Shown: positions 11,267-21,590 of the stretch, piece by piece
Layout: every line of letters begins with the position of its first letter
How positions within the stretch are numbered: position 1 is the stretch's first letter
NCBI GenBank assembly: GCA_022478985.1
Contig: JAKSZP010017492.1
Span: 17,600-81,599, forward strand
Direction of reading: 5' to 3'
Source: Massospora cicadina
Taxonomy: Eukaryota; Entomophthoromycota; Entomophthoromycetes; Entomophthorales; Entomophthoraceae
Length of the DNA: 64,000 nt
Made by a program: the position numbers and the translations under genes
Notes under the pieces: generated by a model
The model's database searches: none
What the model saw: only the letters and a program-made list of their open reading frames with translations
Told to the model about the DNA's origin: nothing

Positions 11267-11790
11267 TAATTGACTGTCCATTGTTTCTGGCCACTACTGC
11301 CCTCCTCATTTAAATGGGTGACGCAGTGGTTACCATCTTCCATATGAACGTTCAGTCAGTAGCCTGCCTTCTGTTGTTTGTCTGGTCGAATGCTGATCTT
11401 ATAAGCAATTCCCAGTTGGCTTTAAAGGAATTCCTTCATGGCCAAATTGTTCCATTACCCTCTACTTTCCCCCAGTCCGCCCTCAAAGTGGAAACTTTAT
11501 GATTGGCTTTACTGATTTGGCCTCACCTTCTGATACTGACGTAGTTCAGTATCTGTATTGGCTCCAGGCCCTTTTGGCGCCCCTACACCCAAGTTGGTTG
11601 CTCCAGCTCACTTTTCTGAAAGTCAATGGAAGTCCAGCTTGAAGAGGATGTGATGCAACCCATTGTTCGCACTAATTTTGACCCTATAAAGAAACCGGCT
11701 CTTTCCCCCAATTTAGTTACAATCTCTTCTGTGTCATCAGAAATGACTGCATCCACCAATAGACAAAATCACGCCTAAATTCTATTACTA
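11267..11790 (+). other. 5' internal region of element A
   Basis: Directly after the LTR comes TAATTGACT, shared with A2, with no recognisable tRNA match. No gag domain or zinc knuckle was found. The region corresponds to the longer 48078-49051 of A2. A deletion in A or an unrecognised small gag are both possible. Confidence 0.45.
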
Positions 11791-12300
11791 ATGATAATTT
11801 GTATCAGGGCAAACCAGGTGTCCTTTATGGTTTTGGTCAACACTCAAGCAGCGGGCAACTTAATGAGTTTGGAGTTGGCCCAGAAGCTGGACCTTAACTT
11901 GGACCTGGGGCCAGCAGTATTGGTCACCTCGTCAGCTTCCCAGCCATCCTATAAAGTATGGCGCCCAGTACCCTTCTCAGTTCACCAGTTTAGATTTTAC
12001 TATTGCTCCTTGGCAATGCTAACCTTGTGTTACCAGCGATTTTGGGTGTGGGTTGGTGTCATTTCCACCATGTGCAAATCCACTTTGAATCTAACACACT
12101 GTCATTTTCTACAGTCAGGTGGAGGGCGAGTTTACTTTACTAGATTACCTTACCAAAGCTCAAAATTGTGGATTGTTACATCCATCATATCTTCTGTAGA
12201 TTTTTCGCCAGATTTCCACTTTGGTGATGGGCTATAAGACCATTTTCAACTCTAAGAAAGTTACCTGTTTACCCCACATACTGAGTTTAACTTGAAGTTT
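11791..12300 (+). pseudogene. Retropepsin of element A
   Basis: The frame at 11791-12237 aligns with the A2 protease at 47802-48077 (shared RANQVSF and GNLMSLELAQ). The catalytic Asp-Thr/Ser-Gly triad is changed: the codon at 11839-11841 is AAC (Asn) followed by Thr-Gln, where A2 keeps Asp. The protein would be an inactive aspartic protease that normally cleaves the polyprotein. The frame runs about 140 residues before breaking. Confidence 0.72.
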
Positions 12301-12662
12301 AAGACTACGGTGCAGGTGGTGAGCTTAAACTGCCCACTATACCTCCATATAGCAGAGGCGGGTGTCACCCTTGATTCTTAGTTGGATGACATTCTTAAGA
12401 ACGGCTGTTTATTTAGAGACAGCTTCTGTGGCCTTTCCCATATTCTTTTCCAAGAAGGCTGATGGTTCTCTTCATCCCTGTGTGGATTACGACCACCTCA
12501 ACAATATCACAGTCCATGATCCTTACCCACTGCCATTGGAAGAGACAATTGGCCAAGCAATTGCAAAGTCATGAGCGTTTTTAAAACTTGTTCAAGTCAA
12601 CGCCTTTAATCAAATTTTGGTAAAGGAAGGTCAGGAATGGCTTACCACTATCTGTATGAGAT
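12301..12662 (+). pseudogene. Reverse transcriptase of A, N-terminal half
   Basis: The 12362-12574 frame contains FSKKADGSLHPCVDYDHLN and PYPLPLEE, the RT fingers with the catalytic-region VDYR/N..T motif. It then continues in broken frames (LVQVNAFNQ, EGQEWLTTICMR) up to 12657. The first palm Asp region (KLD-like) is damaged. Element F interrupts the gene immediately after ICMR; the gene resumes at 14453. Confidence 0.8.
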
Positions 12663-13357
12663 TGTAATGGTCATGTTGAACCGATTGATAAGTTTTGACT
12701 TATGATTTGGAATACTAAATCCTAGGTTGAAATGCTTTTGGGTTATTTTGACAGTTTATGTGGGGCCTAGAGCTGGGCTCTGCCCCTCCCAAGCTATCAT
12801 TTAAGCTCTTAGGGCCTAAAGACTAGTGCAGAGGGGCTCCCCAGAAGGGCGACCTTAAAGAATTGGGCCCACATGAAGTCTAAACTCAGTTCAGAATTAT
12901 TTCTCATTTTTATACGCTCAAGTGGGTCTCTCAGGTGGCCTCAGGGCCGCCCTTACCATGTCTTACCTGGTATCCTGCGGTGAACCTAGTTTTTATACCT
13001 AAACATATTGTTGTCTCTGGGTGTCAATTTGAGGTGCCAAATCCTCTAGATTTTTTAAATCCACTGGGTTTTTCCCGACATGTTGCTCGCAGTGCCATTT
13101 TATATTGAGATTTAAATTTGTTTTTATGATTATTTTATTAATAAAGTAATCAGGCTGAATTCAGGGCCAAAATCCTTGTTTACCTTTGTCATTTTTTATC
13201 ATTTTTGAATTTCTCTAAATCTGAGGTTGGATTGGTGAGTATGACAAGTCAAAACACTTACCTTGAGGGAACTTCATATCAAGAAATATTTTGGTGTCCA
13301 ACTGCCAATCCTAAGGCAAGATGGCGGTCAAAAAGTGGGATTTTTTCATCTGTTACA
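12663..13357 (+). repeat. 5' LTR of element F
   Basis: Matches 13766-14447 along its length, including GCAGAGGGGCTCCCCAGAAG and TCTCTAAATCTGAGGTTG. Ends TGTTACA. Several small indels separate the two copies, so the insertion is not recent. Confidence 0.88.
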
Positions 13358-13438
13358 TTATTCTGAACTCATTGTGCTGTTAGCACGCCACCAGATCCCC
13401 AGTTTAACCTAACCTCATTGGTTGCTTCAGGTCCCAAA

Positions 13439-13754
13439 ATGTCAAGTAAACAGACCAGAGGGGAGCCAGTGACTGTTGGCCAACCCTGGACCAGAAGTGA
13501 TCGCCAGTCTGAAATCTCAGTAGGGCTTCCCAATAACCAGGGATCTGAATGGCACTGAGGGGACCTGTCCCAGCAGGGCCCTCACCCCATAGTCAGCTCA
13601 CCCTGTGTGGGATAACCGCCCAGCTATGCGTTGGGCGCGTTTCCCCCACCTGTTGGACTGGCTCTTGCAATCTGGTTTCAGCTCCATGTTTACCACAGAA
13701 GCCCTAATGGTGGTTATCTCCAGCTATGGGGCACCCACTTGTGCTCCTTCTTAG
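13439..13754 (+). pseudogene. Short ORF pair in element F
   Basis: An ATG at 13439 opens 39 codons (MSSKQTRGEPVTVG..., ending at a TGA at 13556-13558). In another frame 13593-13754 is open for 53 codons (RWARFPHLLDWLL...) and stops just before the polypurine tract. Together they could be one broken protein of roughly 100 residues filling the internal region. I do not recognise a domain. It may be the remnant of a gag N terminus or chance. Confidence 0.3.
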
Positions 13755-13765
13755 CGGGGGGGTAA

Positions 13766-14447
13766 TGTAATGGTCAGGCTGAACCAATTGATACATTTCA
13801 ACTCAAGAATGGATTCTAAATCTCAAGCCAAAAAGCTTTTGGCTATTTTGGCAGTTTATATGGGGTCCGATGTTGGGCTTTGCCCCTCCCAAGCTATTTT
13901 TTATGCTCTTAGGGGCCTAAAGTATAGTGCAGAGGGGCTCCCCAGAAGGGCGACCTTAAAGGTCAGGCCCACGTGACTCTGAACTCAGTTCAAAATTCTT
14001 TCTCATTCACTGCGCATATGTGGGTCTCTCTGGTGGCCTTGGACCTGCCCTTGCCATGTCTTACTTGGTATCCTGTGGCAACCTAGTTTTTAACTAAACA
14101 AAAATGTTAGCTCTGGGCATTGATTGGAGGCGTTAAATCCTTCAGGGGTTTTTAATCTACTGGGTTTTTTCCTCATGTCAGTTTCAGTGCCATTTTATTG
14201 AAATTTAAATTCATTTTTGTGTTTTTTTTGTTAATAAAAAAGTCATGCATAATTTGGGGCCAAAAATCAACTTACTGTGTTTTTTTCTCAATTTCTAAAA
14301 TTTCTCTAAATCTGAGGTTGTATTGTTGAGTATGACGAGTCAAAAACTTACCTCGAGGGAACCTCATATCAGACAAGCTTTTGGCGTCCATCCGCCAATT
14401 TTAAGGCAAGATGGCAGTCGAAATCTGAGATGTTTTCATCTGTTACA
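13766..14447 (+). repeat. 3' LTR of element F
   Basis: Starts TGTAATGGTCA straight after the polypurine tract and ends CTGTTACA, followed by the duplicated GAGAT. The open frame at 13770-13976 lies in the LTR and is not a gene. Confidence 0.88.
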
Positions 14448-14452
14448 GAGAT

Positions 14453-14900
14453 AAGGCATATTTCAAATATGAGTGATGCCCTTTGGGATGAAGAATTCAC
14501 CCTCAACATTCCAGAAAATCATTGATAGCGTGTTAGGGGATCTCATATTTTCCTGCGCGGGCTCATATATTGACAGCATCTTGGTACATCCTCCCTCCCC
14601 CCAAACAACATGCAATGTACCTGGATGCGGTAGTGGCTGTCCTTTAAAAGGATGTCTTGTTCGTCAAACTGTTAAAAAGTGATTTTTGGAAGAAGTCACT
14701 TTCTTGGGTAATCTTGTTTTGAAAGGTTATATGCCATCCCACCCAGAAAACTGGATGCTATATGCGATTAGCCAACTCCAACGACTCAGAAGCAATTGAG
14801 GAGCTTCTTGGGTAATATCATATTCCTGAAAAATTCTCTCCCATGCTCTCACAGCTAGCCGCCCCTCTCCATCCGCTCATGTGCAAAAATGCCCCCTTTT
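14453..14900 (+). pseudogene. Reverse transcriptase of A, C-terminal half
   Basis: If F and one GAGAT are removed, the RT frame reads on from ICMR into VMPFGMKNSPSTFQ without a shift, though with two stops. The palm motif normally YxDD reads YIDS (near 14565-14580), so the second catalytic Asp is lost. Downstream sequence toward 14900 keeps traces of the connection (EEVTFLGN-like, PTPTTQKQ-like and CWTPE). The enzyme is dead independently of the insertion. Confidence 0.8.
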
Positions 14901-15260
14901 GCTGGACGCCTGAGTGCTAGCAGGCATTCAAACTATTAAAGAAGATCTCTTGTTGCCTCCCATCATTAAGCATGCAAATCCTTCCAAAACATTATACTTT
15001 AACATGCATTCATCTTCCGCTGCAGTAGGGACTATCTTGCTTAAGGAGCACAATAGTGTGGTTACTCGGTTGATTACTTCTCCCATAAGTTTTCTTTCAC
15101 TGAGAAATCCTAGGCCATCTATAACAAGGAGTTGGCCACCGTGGCTTGAGCCTTGACCCACTGGCAATATCTCTTACAGGGTGCTCAGCACGATTTGACT
15201 GTGTGGACTGACCACCAGGCTCTTATATTTCCGAAAGCCACTGAAGTTGGCACACCATTA
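14901..15260 (+). pseudogene. RNase H region of A
   Basis: Frames from 14914 contain FNMHSSSAAVGTILL, the position of the first RNase H Asp (normally SDAS), then YNKELATVA-like sequence and VWTDHQAL near 15205-15225 with the last Asp-His. Order and spacing match the gypsy RNase H that follows RT. The first Asp appears replaced (HSSS), and stops break the frame. Confidence 0.65.
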
Positions 15261-16450
15261 GGAAAAGACCTTCTGGGATTGTGCAGCTATATAAAAAATT
15301 TGAGTTTGTGAAGGGAGCTTTGAATGATCATCCCAATTTTCTAAGCCGTGACCCTGAGAATTGCAAAGTTGATTCAGAGAGGCGGATCCTATTACAGCAT
15401 TTCCCCATTCAAATTTTGGCTTTTGTTCCTCCCACAGTTTCTGCAGCAGATTTAGCTTCAGATGCGCCTTTGGTGTTGCAGGTCTTAGATGCGCAGTTGG
15501 CATGTGCAGAAGGGGTGGACTGTATGGAGCGGTTGTTACTCCCTGCTTCCAAGAATTCTTTATTCTTTGTCGAGGGGATCATTCAGTTTATGTCAAGGGT
15601 GTGGGTCCCTCTCCTTCTTTAAGCATAAGTAACTCAGACTCATTACGACCACCCCTCAGTTGGTCACCCAAGAAATAAGAAATGCATCAATCTAGTAAAA
15701 CGTACCTATAACTGGCTGGGCTTGTCAAAGGATGTTCTGGCATGGATTACCAACTGTGTGACTTACACATGGGCTAAATTGGATCAGTCTGGGAAAAATG
15801 GTTTTCTTCACCCCTTGCAACAGGCGAGGGTCCATGAATATTGGTGTCCAAGAGATTTAAATTTTTGAGCTACCTAGCTACAAGGGGTACACAATGGTCA
15901 TGGTGGTTGTAGACCGCTTCACTAAAGTATACTGTTTAGCCCATGCTCCTCCGCTATTACTTTTAAAGAAACTGCCCGCCTATCTTTGTGACACGTGTTT
16001 TTTATGTTTAGTCTTCCACAGGAAATAGTCAGTGAATGCAGGCCTTAACTTATGGCACAGTTTTGGAACATGCTCTTGGAAATTTTGAAGTTCACGTCCT
16101 ATTGCTCCACTGCATACTATCCACAGTTGGGTGGCCAAACTAAACAGTTTAATTAGATCTTGGAGCAGTACCTGCAGTGCTACTCTGCATCTGCTCAGGA
16201 TACTTGGACTGATGACCTTCCTCTCGCTCAGTTTGTGTATAATAATGAAACGCATGCCTCCACTGATTTTTCCCTGTATGAAGCGAAATTGGGGTACAAC
16301 CACTCATTTTTGGTTGGCACATGCCTTCTCCCAGAGGTGCCAGCTGCCGCTGACCACGCTAAGCACATCTGGGCCACACAGTCCTTGGTTCAGAAGCATT
16401 TAACTAAGGCCATAAGTGACTACAAACAGTTCACATAATAAAAGCGGGTC
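15261..16450 (+). pseudogene. Integrase of element A
   Basis: The frame 15281-15622 leads into the integrase N terminus. The core is broken into several frames from 15620 to 16130: ITNCVTYTWAKLD replaces the zinc-finger Cys pair, and MVMVVVDRFTK follows. The C-terminal part is clean at 16160-16438 (MEQYLQCYSASAQDTWTDDLPLAQF and YNNE), which matches the IN segment after the catalytic Glu in C-in (MEQFLRCYTTADHSDW). It would insert cDNA into the genome; here it is inactivated by stops. Confidence 0.72.
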
Positions 16451-16589
16451 CTGACTTATGAAATTAAGGTGGGTTCATATGTCATGCTCATCATGCGCCA
16501 CTTGTGGATGAAGGTCCCCTCATTCAAGTTTGTAAGTAAACGCTCTTGACCTATTTGGTGGAAGAAGACAAAAAATGTTGCTTTGCCTT

Positions 16590-16860
16590 TAAAATTACCA
16601 CCTCATTGGAAGCAACATCCTGTTTTCCATGTCTCTCAGTTGTCCTCATTCAAGGGGGCGATCCTGTCAGAACCAGAGCCCATTGTGGTTGAGAAGGTTG
16701 AGGAAACTGAAGTTGACAGCATTCTGGCTTCCTGATGCTCACGCCAATCAGTTCAATATTTAGTTACATGAAAAGACTACCCACCATTGAAAATAGCAAG
16801 GTTGGTGCTTAGGAATGTGTTAACTGCTTGGAGCTTGTTGAGGCCTTTCATGATACCCAC
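16590..16860 (+). pseudogene. Chromodomain of element A
   Basis: After FHVSQLSSFKGA (the GPY/F-end linker) comes PEPIVVEKVEETEVDSILAS then, past a stop, QYLVT.KDYPPLK: the order VxxILxxR...YLVxWKGYP of a chromodomain. The Trp of YLVTW is a stop here. Chromodomains at the integrase end direct chromovirus insertion to marked chromatin. C-in carries the better preserved homologue. Confidence 0.7.
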
Positions 16861-16972
16861 CCTGATGACCCCCGCTCACCCCCCAAAATTGCTACGTTGA
16901 TGGTGATCAAGTTACCCAAGGCCAATAAGAATGTGGCACTCGCCCTGTTTCCTGGTTTTGGTGCTCCCCTTT

Positions 16973-16990
16973 GGGAAAAGGGAAGGATAA
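16973..16990 (+). other. Polypurine tract of element A
   Basis: GGGAAAAGGGAAGGATAA abuts the 3' LTR start TGTAAGTC, as expected for the plus-strand primer. Confidence 0.8.
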
Positions 16991-18403
16991 TGTAAGTCCG
17001 GGGAGCGCCCCCTCCACTTAGACTGGGTGGCGTTCCATTTCCATCCAAAAAAGGTCCAGGAAGGTCAGCTGCCCCATTCATCTCCTGAGGCAACCTCGCC
17101 CATGTGGTGGACAGGCGGTGGGTCATGGCTTACCCTTTGAGGATTTCACCACCTATCCCAGTATTAACGTCTGAATAATTGGTAAGGTAAATTAAGGGAA
17201 CTTATGTCTTTTCATTGGAGAATCATCATCCACATGGGGTGAAGGGGACAAATGTGGCCAACAGCAACGAGCTTTCGCCATCAATAACCAACAACACCAA
17301 AAGATTGGCAACAAAGTTTGACAGTAATGTACCTTCAGTGAATAAAGCGTCCAGTATCAAACCTTTGGAAAAACTCACTGATAGCATTTAGCCATCAGAA
17401 AGAGTAGCCGTTTGCATTGAAATCACTCTGAGGCAATGAAATCTCCTTACAGCAAACCTTGCCTGGTCAAATGGGTGCCTAAGCGATTGGGTGCAGGTGG
17501 GTTGGGTGCCCCAAACCTGTTCTCAACCTATTGGAACTTCCCCTATGAAGGGTGGCCTTGGGAGGCTCTCATTTCCCGTTGGGCGAGACCCTGTCACTTA
17601 AATCGTTAGAATCATGGCAAATATGCAATTTGGGCGTCCGAGGATGAACCAATAACGACTTGGCTCGCCACTGAAATAACTAATCCAGTTCCAAATAAAT
17701 AAGTTCCCCCCACTCTTAGTTCTCTGGGTTAGGTCAAATCTTGAGGGCCCCAATCCCATTCATTCTAAGCTATTTCACAATTGATTAGCTATTTAAACAG
17801 TTGACCACACTGGGAAAATTAACTGTCAAATCTCTTTATTTAAAATTAATCAAATTTCCTGTGCTCTAAACACAATTATTTACCTAAAATTATTCTTTGC
17901 TGTAATCCCGTGACACCCCAAATGTGAAATTATAGGTCGAAAAAATGACTGGGCCATAACAGTCATGTTGTAGACCCTATTGCCTGTTGCAAATTTCTGG
18001 GCCCACAATGATAAAAGCTTATGGAAATTTCCCAGTTCGCCAAAGACATCCGCCATCAGGATCTTAGCATTTTATGGACAAATATATCCCCACTCCAGGT
18101 AAGGATCTGCACCCTTGCTGATGTTTCCATAACCAGTTCTCCCTTAGAGAACAATTAAACCACCCAATCTTGTCCTGCAATTTTCTACGCCCAGGACCAT
18201 AGGCCCTGGGGCAGCGACAGCCTGGATTCTTGTCTGGCTTCTTTTTATTTTTAGGGCCCATCAGCGCTCTTTGGTTACTTATCTCCCAGCCCATTTAAAC
18301 TTCGTCCAAGAAGCAGTGCCTCTGGCATTCCGGCTCGCCTTTTGGATGTTTTTGCAACCCAACTGGCATGCCAGTCTAAACTGTATCTTTCAATTTCCTG
18401 AAA
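16991..18403 (+). repeat. 3' LTR of element A
   Basis: 1413 bp, same length as the A2 LTR. The end is set at CCTGAAA by alignment with the other family members. The open frames at 16848-17126 and 18064-18294 fall in or across it and are not genes. Confidence 0.82.
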
Positions 18404-20350
18404 GTTATAAGTAAGTTGGGACATCTTAGCTGCTGTATGTCTGACCATCCATCAGAACAAAGTCTGCTCTGGAGACACATGTGACCATAGGCCATGGTGC
18501 GGTAAGGAAGACCCAACTATGGATGAAGAGACGTTGTTACTGGGATGGGATGATCAAGACTGTCAAGATGTCATCATATCTGCTTCAATTTGCGCTAACC
18601 AGAAGCCTCCCAATATGATATATTAACACCAGGTTGTGAGTCCTACTGCCCCTTTTTCACGGTTAGTATCAATGTTATTGGTCCTTGTATATGGAAATGC
18701 ATGGCCATCACTATCTTATCTTAGAGGTTGATCCCTTTATGAAATAAGTTGGAGCTATCTCTGTTGCCTTGCAAACCTCTAAAGCAACTGCATCCTTTTT
18801 TACTAAACATTTCTTCCCTCACTACAGTAGTCCCAAGGCGCTGCTCTCCAATAATGGTGCCAAATTCGTTTCTCAAATGATATCTGATCCCAATTTACTG
18901 ATGTGCACCTATCACTCCATTACGGCACCTTAACATCCTATTACTAAAGAGAATGTAGAATGAGTAAATGGTATGCTGTTAGAATCAGGGCCACTTAAAT
19001 TGTATCTCACTTATGCTCACTGATATTAAAAAGCACAGATACTTGACTATTTGCGTTGACTAACTGAAACAAATAAGCCGGAGCAATAGTATGAAGAATA
19101 TTAAAGTTGATTGCCCTAAAAGCTATGTTGAGTAGAAGGTCCAACGCTAGACAGGTGCTTCCTCCTCCCAAGGAAAACTTTTTTGATGGTAGAGAACTCT
19201 TCCCTATTCTCGCATGAAGAGCCAAGAGGAGATCTGATAACAACAACTTAAGGATATTCAATCCTTACATCTTTACATGAGTAAGCTATACTCTCAAAGT
19301 TAAACAACTAAGTTATTATCAAATTTAGATCTGTTTTTATTGGGAAATTATTGGGATTTTCATAGTACACTTGGCACACGGCTTTTCAGCTGCCCACTGG
19401 GGATTAATCAATTGTTCTCCAGATGGTTTGACTCATGGGTTTTAGCTTCTGAATCCTGGCAGGTATCTTTGCCTTCACTTTCTTAAGTAACGTAATCCTT
19501 GATGTTTGGCAACCAATATATAAGTATCAGAAGCCAGACACCATTTGATTCAGGTCATATTTCCTGATTAAGATTCTACTTTTGAAACAAGTATTAAAAA
19601 TGCCCATGTAGTTTTGACAACTTTCTGTCTTTTCAAAAAAGAACGATTCCTCATAATAGTTTTACTATTGGGTATTACTTCTCATCAAATTTTTGCTCAA
19701 TATTGTGGGGATGATCCCCAACAAAAATTCTAATTAAAATAAATTATCAAATCCCTTCCATTGATTAAATATGATTAATATTCTAGTCAGCAATTGTCAC
19801 TATAAATCAGATTGGAAATACCATCCTTTAAACTGATTAATCTGTCAATGAGATGAATAATATGGTTAACTAAAATTCCAACATTTTTTAGCCTCCGTCC
19901 TCCACAAGATGGCTCTATCTGACTCTTCATGTTGAAATGAATACCTTCCAGCAGCTTTACTAGTGTACCGCGTTAGTCACCATCAAATTACCCATAAGTC
20001 ACCTTTTTTGCCCTTTACAGATGAGAGCTGATTCTGACCTCAAGAATACAGATCATATTAGAAACAATACGGCGGACACTACTGATTCCATGATGCAAAG
20101 GTTGGATTATAAATTTTTCAGACTACAAGCTTTAGCCGCTAAGTCTATGCATGACTAGTAGCAAATGAGAAGCAGATTGAAGCAATGCCCAGAAACTGGT
20201 TTTGTCCAGATATCAGTTAGTAGACCTCGTCCTGTCCTACCATCACCTTCTCAGAGTTTGGATCCACAAACTTGACATGCTATGGTCAGGCCCTTACCAA
20301 GTGATCTATTGTTGAGGACCCAAATAATCAATCGCCATTATCAAATTAAG
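18404..20350 (+). pseudogene. Integrase of gypsy remnant E1
   Basis: From about 18480 the plus strand reads HGAVRKTQ and CYWDGMIK (zinc-finger half), then VDPFMK.VGAISVALQTSKATASFFTKHFF, ALLSNNGAKFVS, ITKENVE.VNG. The second catalytic Asp (SDNG) is Asn (codon 18850-18852, AAT). A probable solo LTR (18977-19883) interrupts it; the C-terminal part resumes near 19895 with LPAALLVYRVSHHQITHKSPF and ends near 20340 in YQVI..DPNNQSPL. Protease and RT of this element are absent to the left, where element A and gag of H lie. Confidence 0.72.
18977..19883. repeat. Probable solo LTR inside the E1 integrase
   Basis: The interruption starts TGTTAGAATC and ends AATTCCAACA, near-inverted termini of the TG...CA type, and homology to integrase resumes on both sides. 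Flanking 5-mers do not match (TATGC, TTTTT), so the TSD is lost or the ends are off by a few bases. Its orientation and family are unknown. The minus-strand frame at 19007-19261 is not a convincing gene. Confidence 0.5.
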
Positions 20351-20425
20351 CTCCTTTGTAAATTAAGTTCATGCCAGATTTCTCTGGAGTTATTTCTCTT
20401 CTTGGCATGATCTTGAGGGGGGCAT

Positions 20426-21040
20426 TGTTTGGAATAATGGGAACTTCACTGATTTGGGTGAGCTTTAAACGCGCTCTAATACACCACAAGACCAATGGAG
20501 CTCCACTGTTTTGTAAGACATTAACTTTGCTTAGGTAATTGACTCCTGAAAGAGCGACTGAAACACCAAATCTTTCTGAATTAGCTGATCTACTTGACAA
20601 AGGCGTCAATTTATCTGACAAAGGTCTTGCCTTTTGGAGGTCATTGAAAACCGCCGCCACAATCAAGGAGGACCAGATACGCAAAAGCTTTTACATCCCA
20701 CCACATCAATCAAGAGATCTCCATACCTGACTCAATCCTGCCCTTCTCACAATTTTATTCTAAGTGATCCTGATTCTTTCACAAATCTATAGCTATCTAC
20801 GACTTCTGATCAATATATAAATTTCAGTTTTGCCTATCTATAATTACTAGTAATTATTTCCTTTTTATGCAGAGGTCCTGCCTGGTCAAAATGAACAGAG
20901 ATCGCCTCAATGACATATTTCCATTAAGAGATCGCTTTAGGTAAGAAGCATCCTAAGAAGTTATGCTGTAGCTATATTTGACCTATAATTGACTAGCCTT
21001 TAAAGGTCCCATCTTAAAAAACAAAAAACCTCAAAGTAAC
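20426..21040 (+). repeat. 3' LTR of E1
   Basis: Follows a polypurine tract (TTGAGGGGGGCA, 20413-20424) and begins TGTTTGGAATAATGGG. Its blocks match the reverse strand of the E2 5' LTR: TGGAGCTCCA, CAAAGGTCTTGCCTTTTGGAGG, CAAAAGCTTTTA and AGAGATCGCCTCAATG. It lacks about 1.1 kb present in the E2 LTR. The right end is approximate. The 63-codon frame at 20539-20730 lies inside it and is not called as a gene. Confidence 0.65.
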
Positions 21041-21089
21041 ATAATTTAATAGGGTAAAAAATGAGTTGAATATATACGTTAGATATGGA

Positions 21090-21590
21090 TGAAAATCACT
21101 TATACTATTCATTTGGCAGCTTCTTGATTCTTACCCTTTTTGGGTTTGTCTTAATTTGCTTCCTAAAGTGCCACTTAGGTAGTTATCACTCAACCTTTTA
21201 ATAATTTATTTTTGATGAGGCAGGAATTCATCTCAATGTATCTTAGGCTTGATTTGGTCCATTGGAGTTTTCCTAGAATTAAAATAGGGCTGTGCTAACT
21301 ATAATTTTTCAGGGTAGCCATCAAGGTAGTTGATTTAACCCTCTTCTCAGGTCTAGGTTTCTCTCAGCTGAAGAAGTTAAAAGGTCGATATTCTTCCCAT
21401 CATATCCAGTATCAAAATATCTAACATCACCACCTTCAAGAGTACTAATGGTGAAAAAATATGCAAGATTTAGCTATGAACGCGGTTGATTGTTACTCCA
21501 GTTTACAAAAGACTTGATCGAGTATTTATCTCCACTTTTGTAAGTGAAAGATTATGGCCTATCCAGATGAAATCTTTTCTTCTTCTTTAG
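21090..21590 (+). repeat. Old dispersed repeat Y, copy 2
   Basis: Homologous to the reverse complement of 1700-2240 up to about 21490. It is cut on the right by the 5' LTR of D at 21591. No gene seen. Confidence 0.6.

Larger units (their letters stand above)
12663..14447 (+). mobile_element. Small non-autonomous LTR retrotransposon F
   Basis: LTRs of 695 bp (12663-13357) and 682 bp (13766-14447) surround only 408 bp of internal sequence. Both LTRs start TGTAATGGTCA and end CTGTTACA. A perfect 5-bp duplication GAGAT lies at 12658-12662 and 14448-14452. A G-rich polypurine tract (GCGGGGGGGTAA) precedes the 3' LTR. No pol domain is present, so it would need enzymes from another element. Size and build place it with TRIM/SMART-like elements, though its LTRs are longer than usual for those. 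Confidence 0.9.
9980..18403 (+). mobile_element. Ty3/gypsy chromovirus A
   Basis: A complete but dead LTR element. The LTRs (9980-11266 and 16991-18403) both start TGTAAGTC and end near CCTGA(T/A)A. Order inside: short unrecognised 5' region, protease, RT (split by element F), RNase H, integrase, chromodomain, polypurine tract. Flanks are weakly alike (AGTGC versus AGTTA), so the TSD is decayed or lost. It sits between the gag of H and the integrase of E1. Two more copies of this family occur in the window: the solo LTR at 28997-30366 and A2 at 34993-50464. Confidence 0.88.

Noticed and set aside
20346..20730. Opposed ORFs of 112 and 63 codons
   Set aside because: Located in the end of the E1 integrase and its LTR; the minus-strand one is a shadow.
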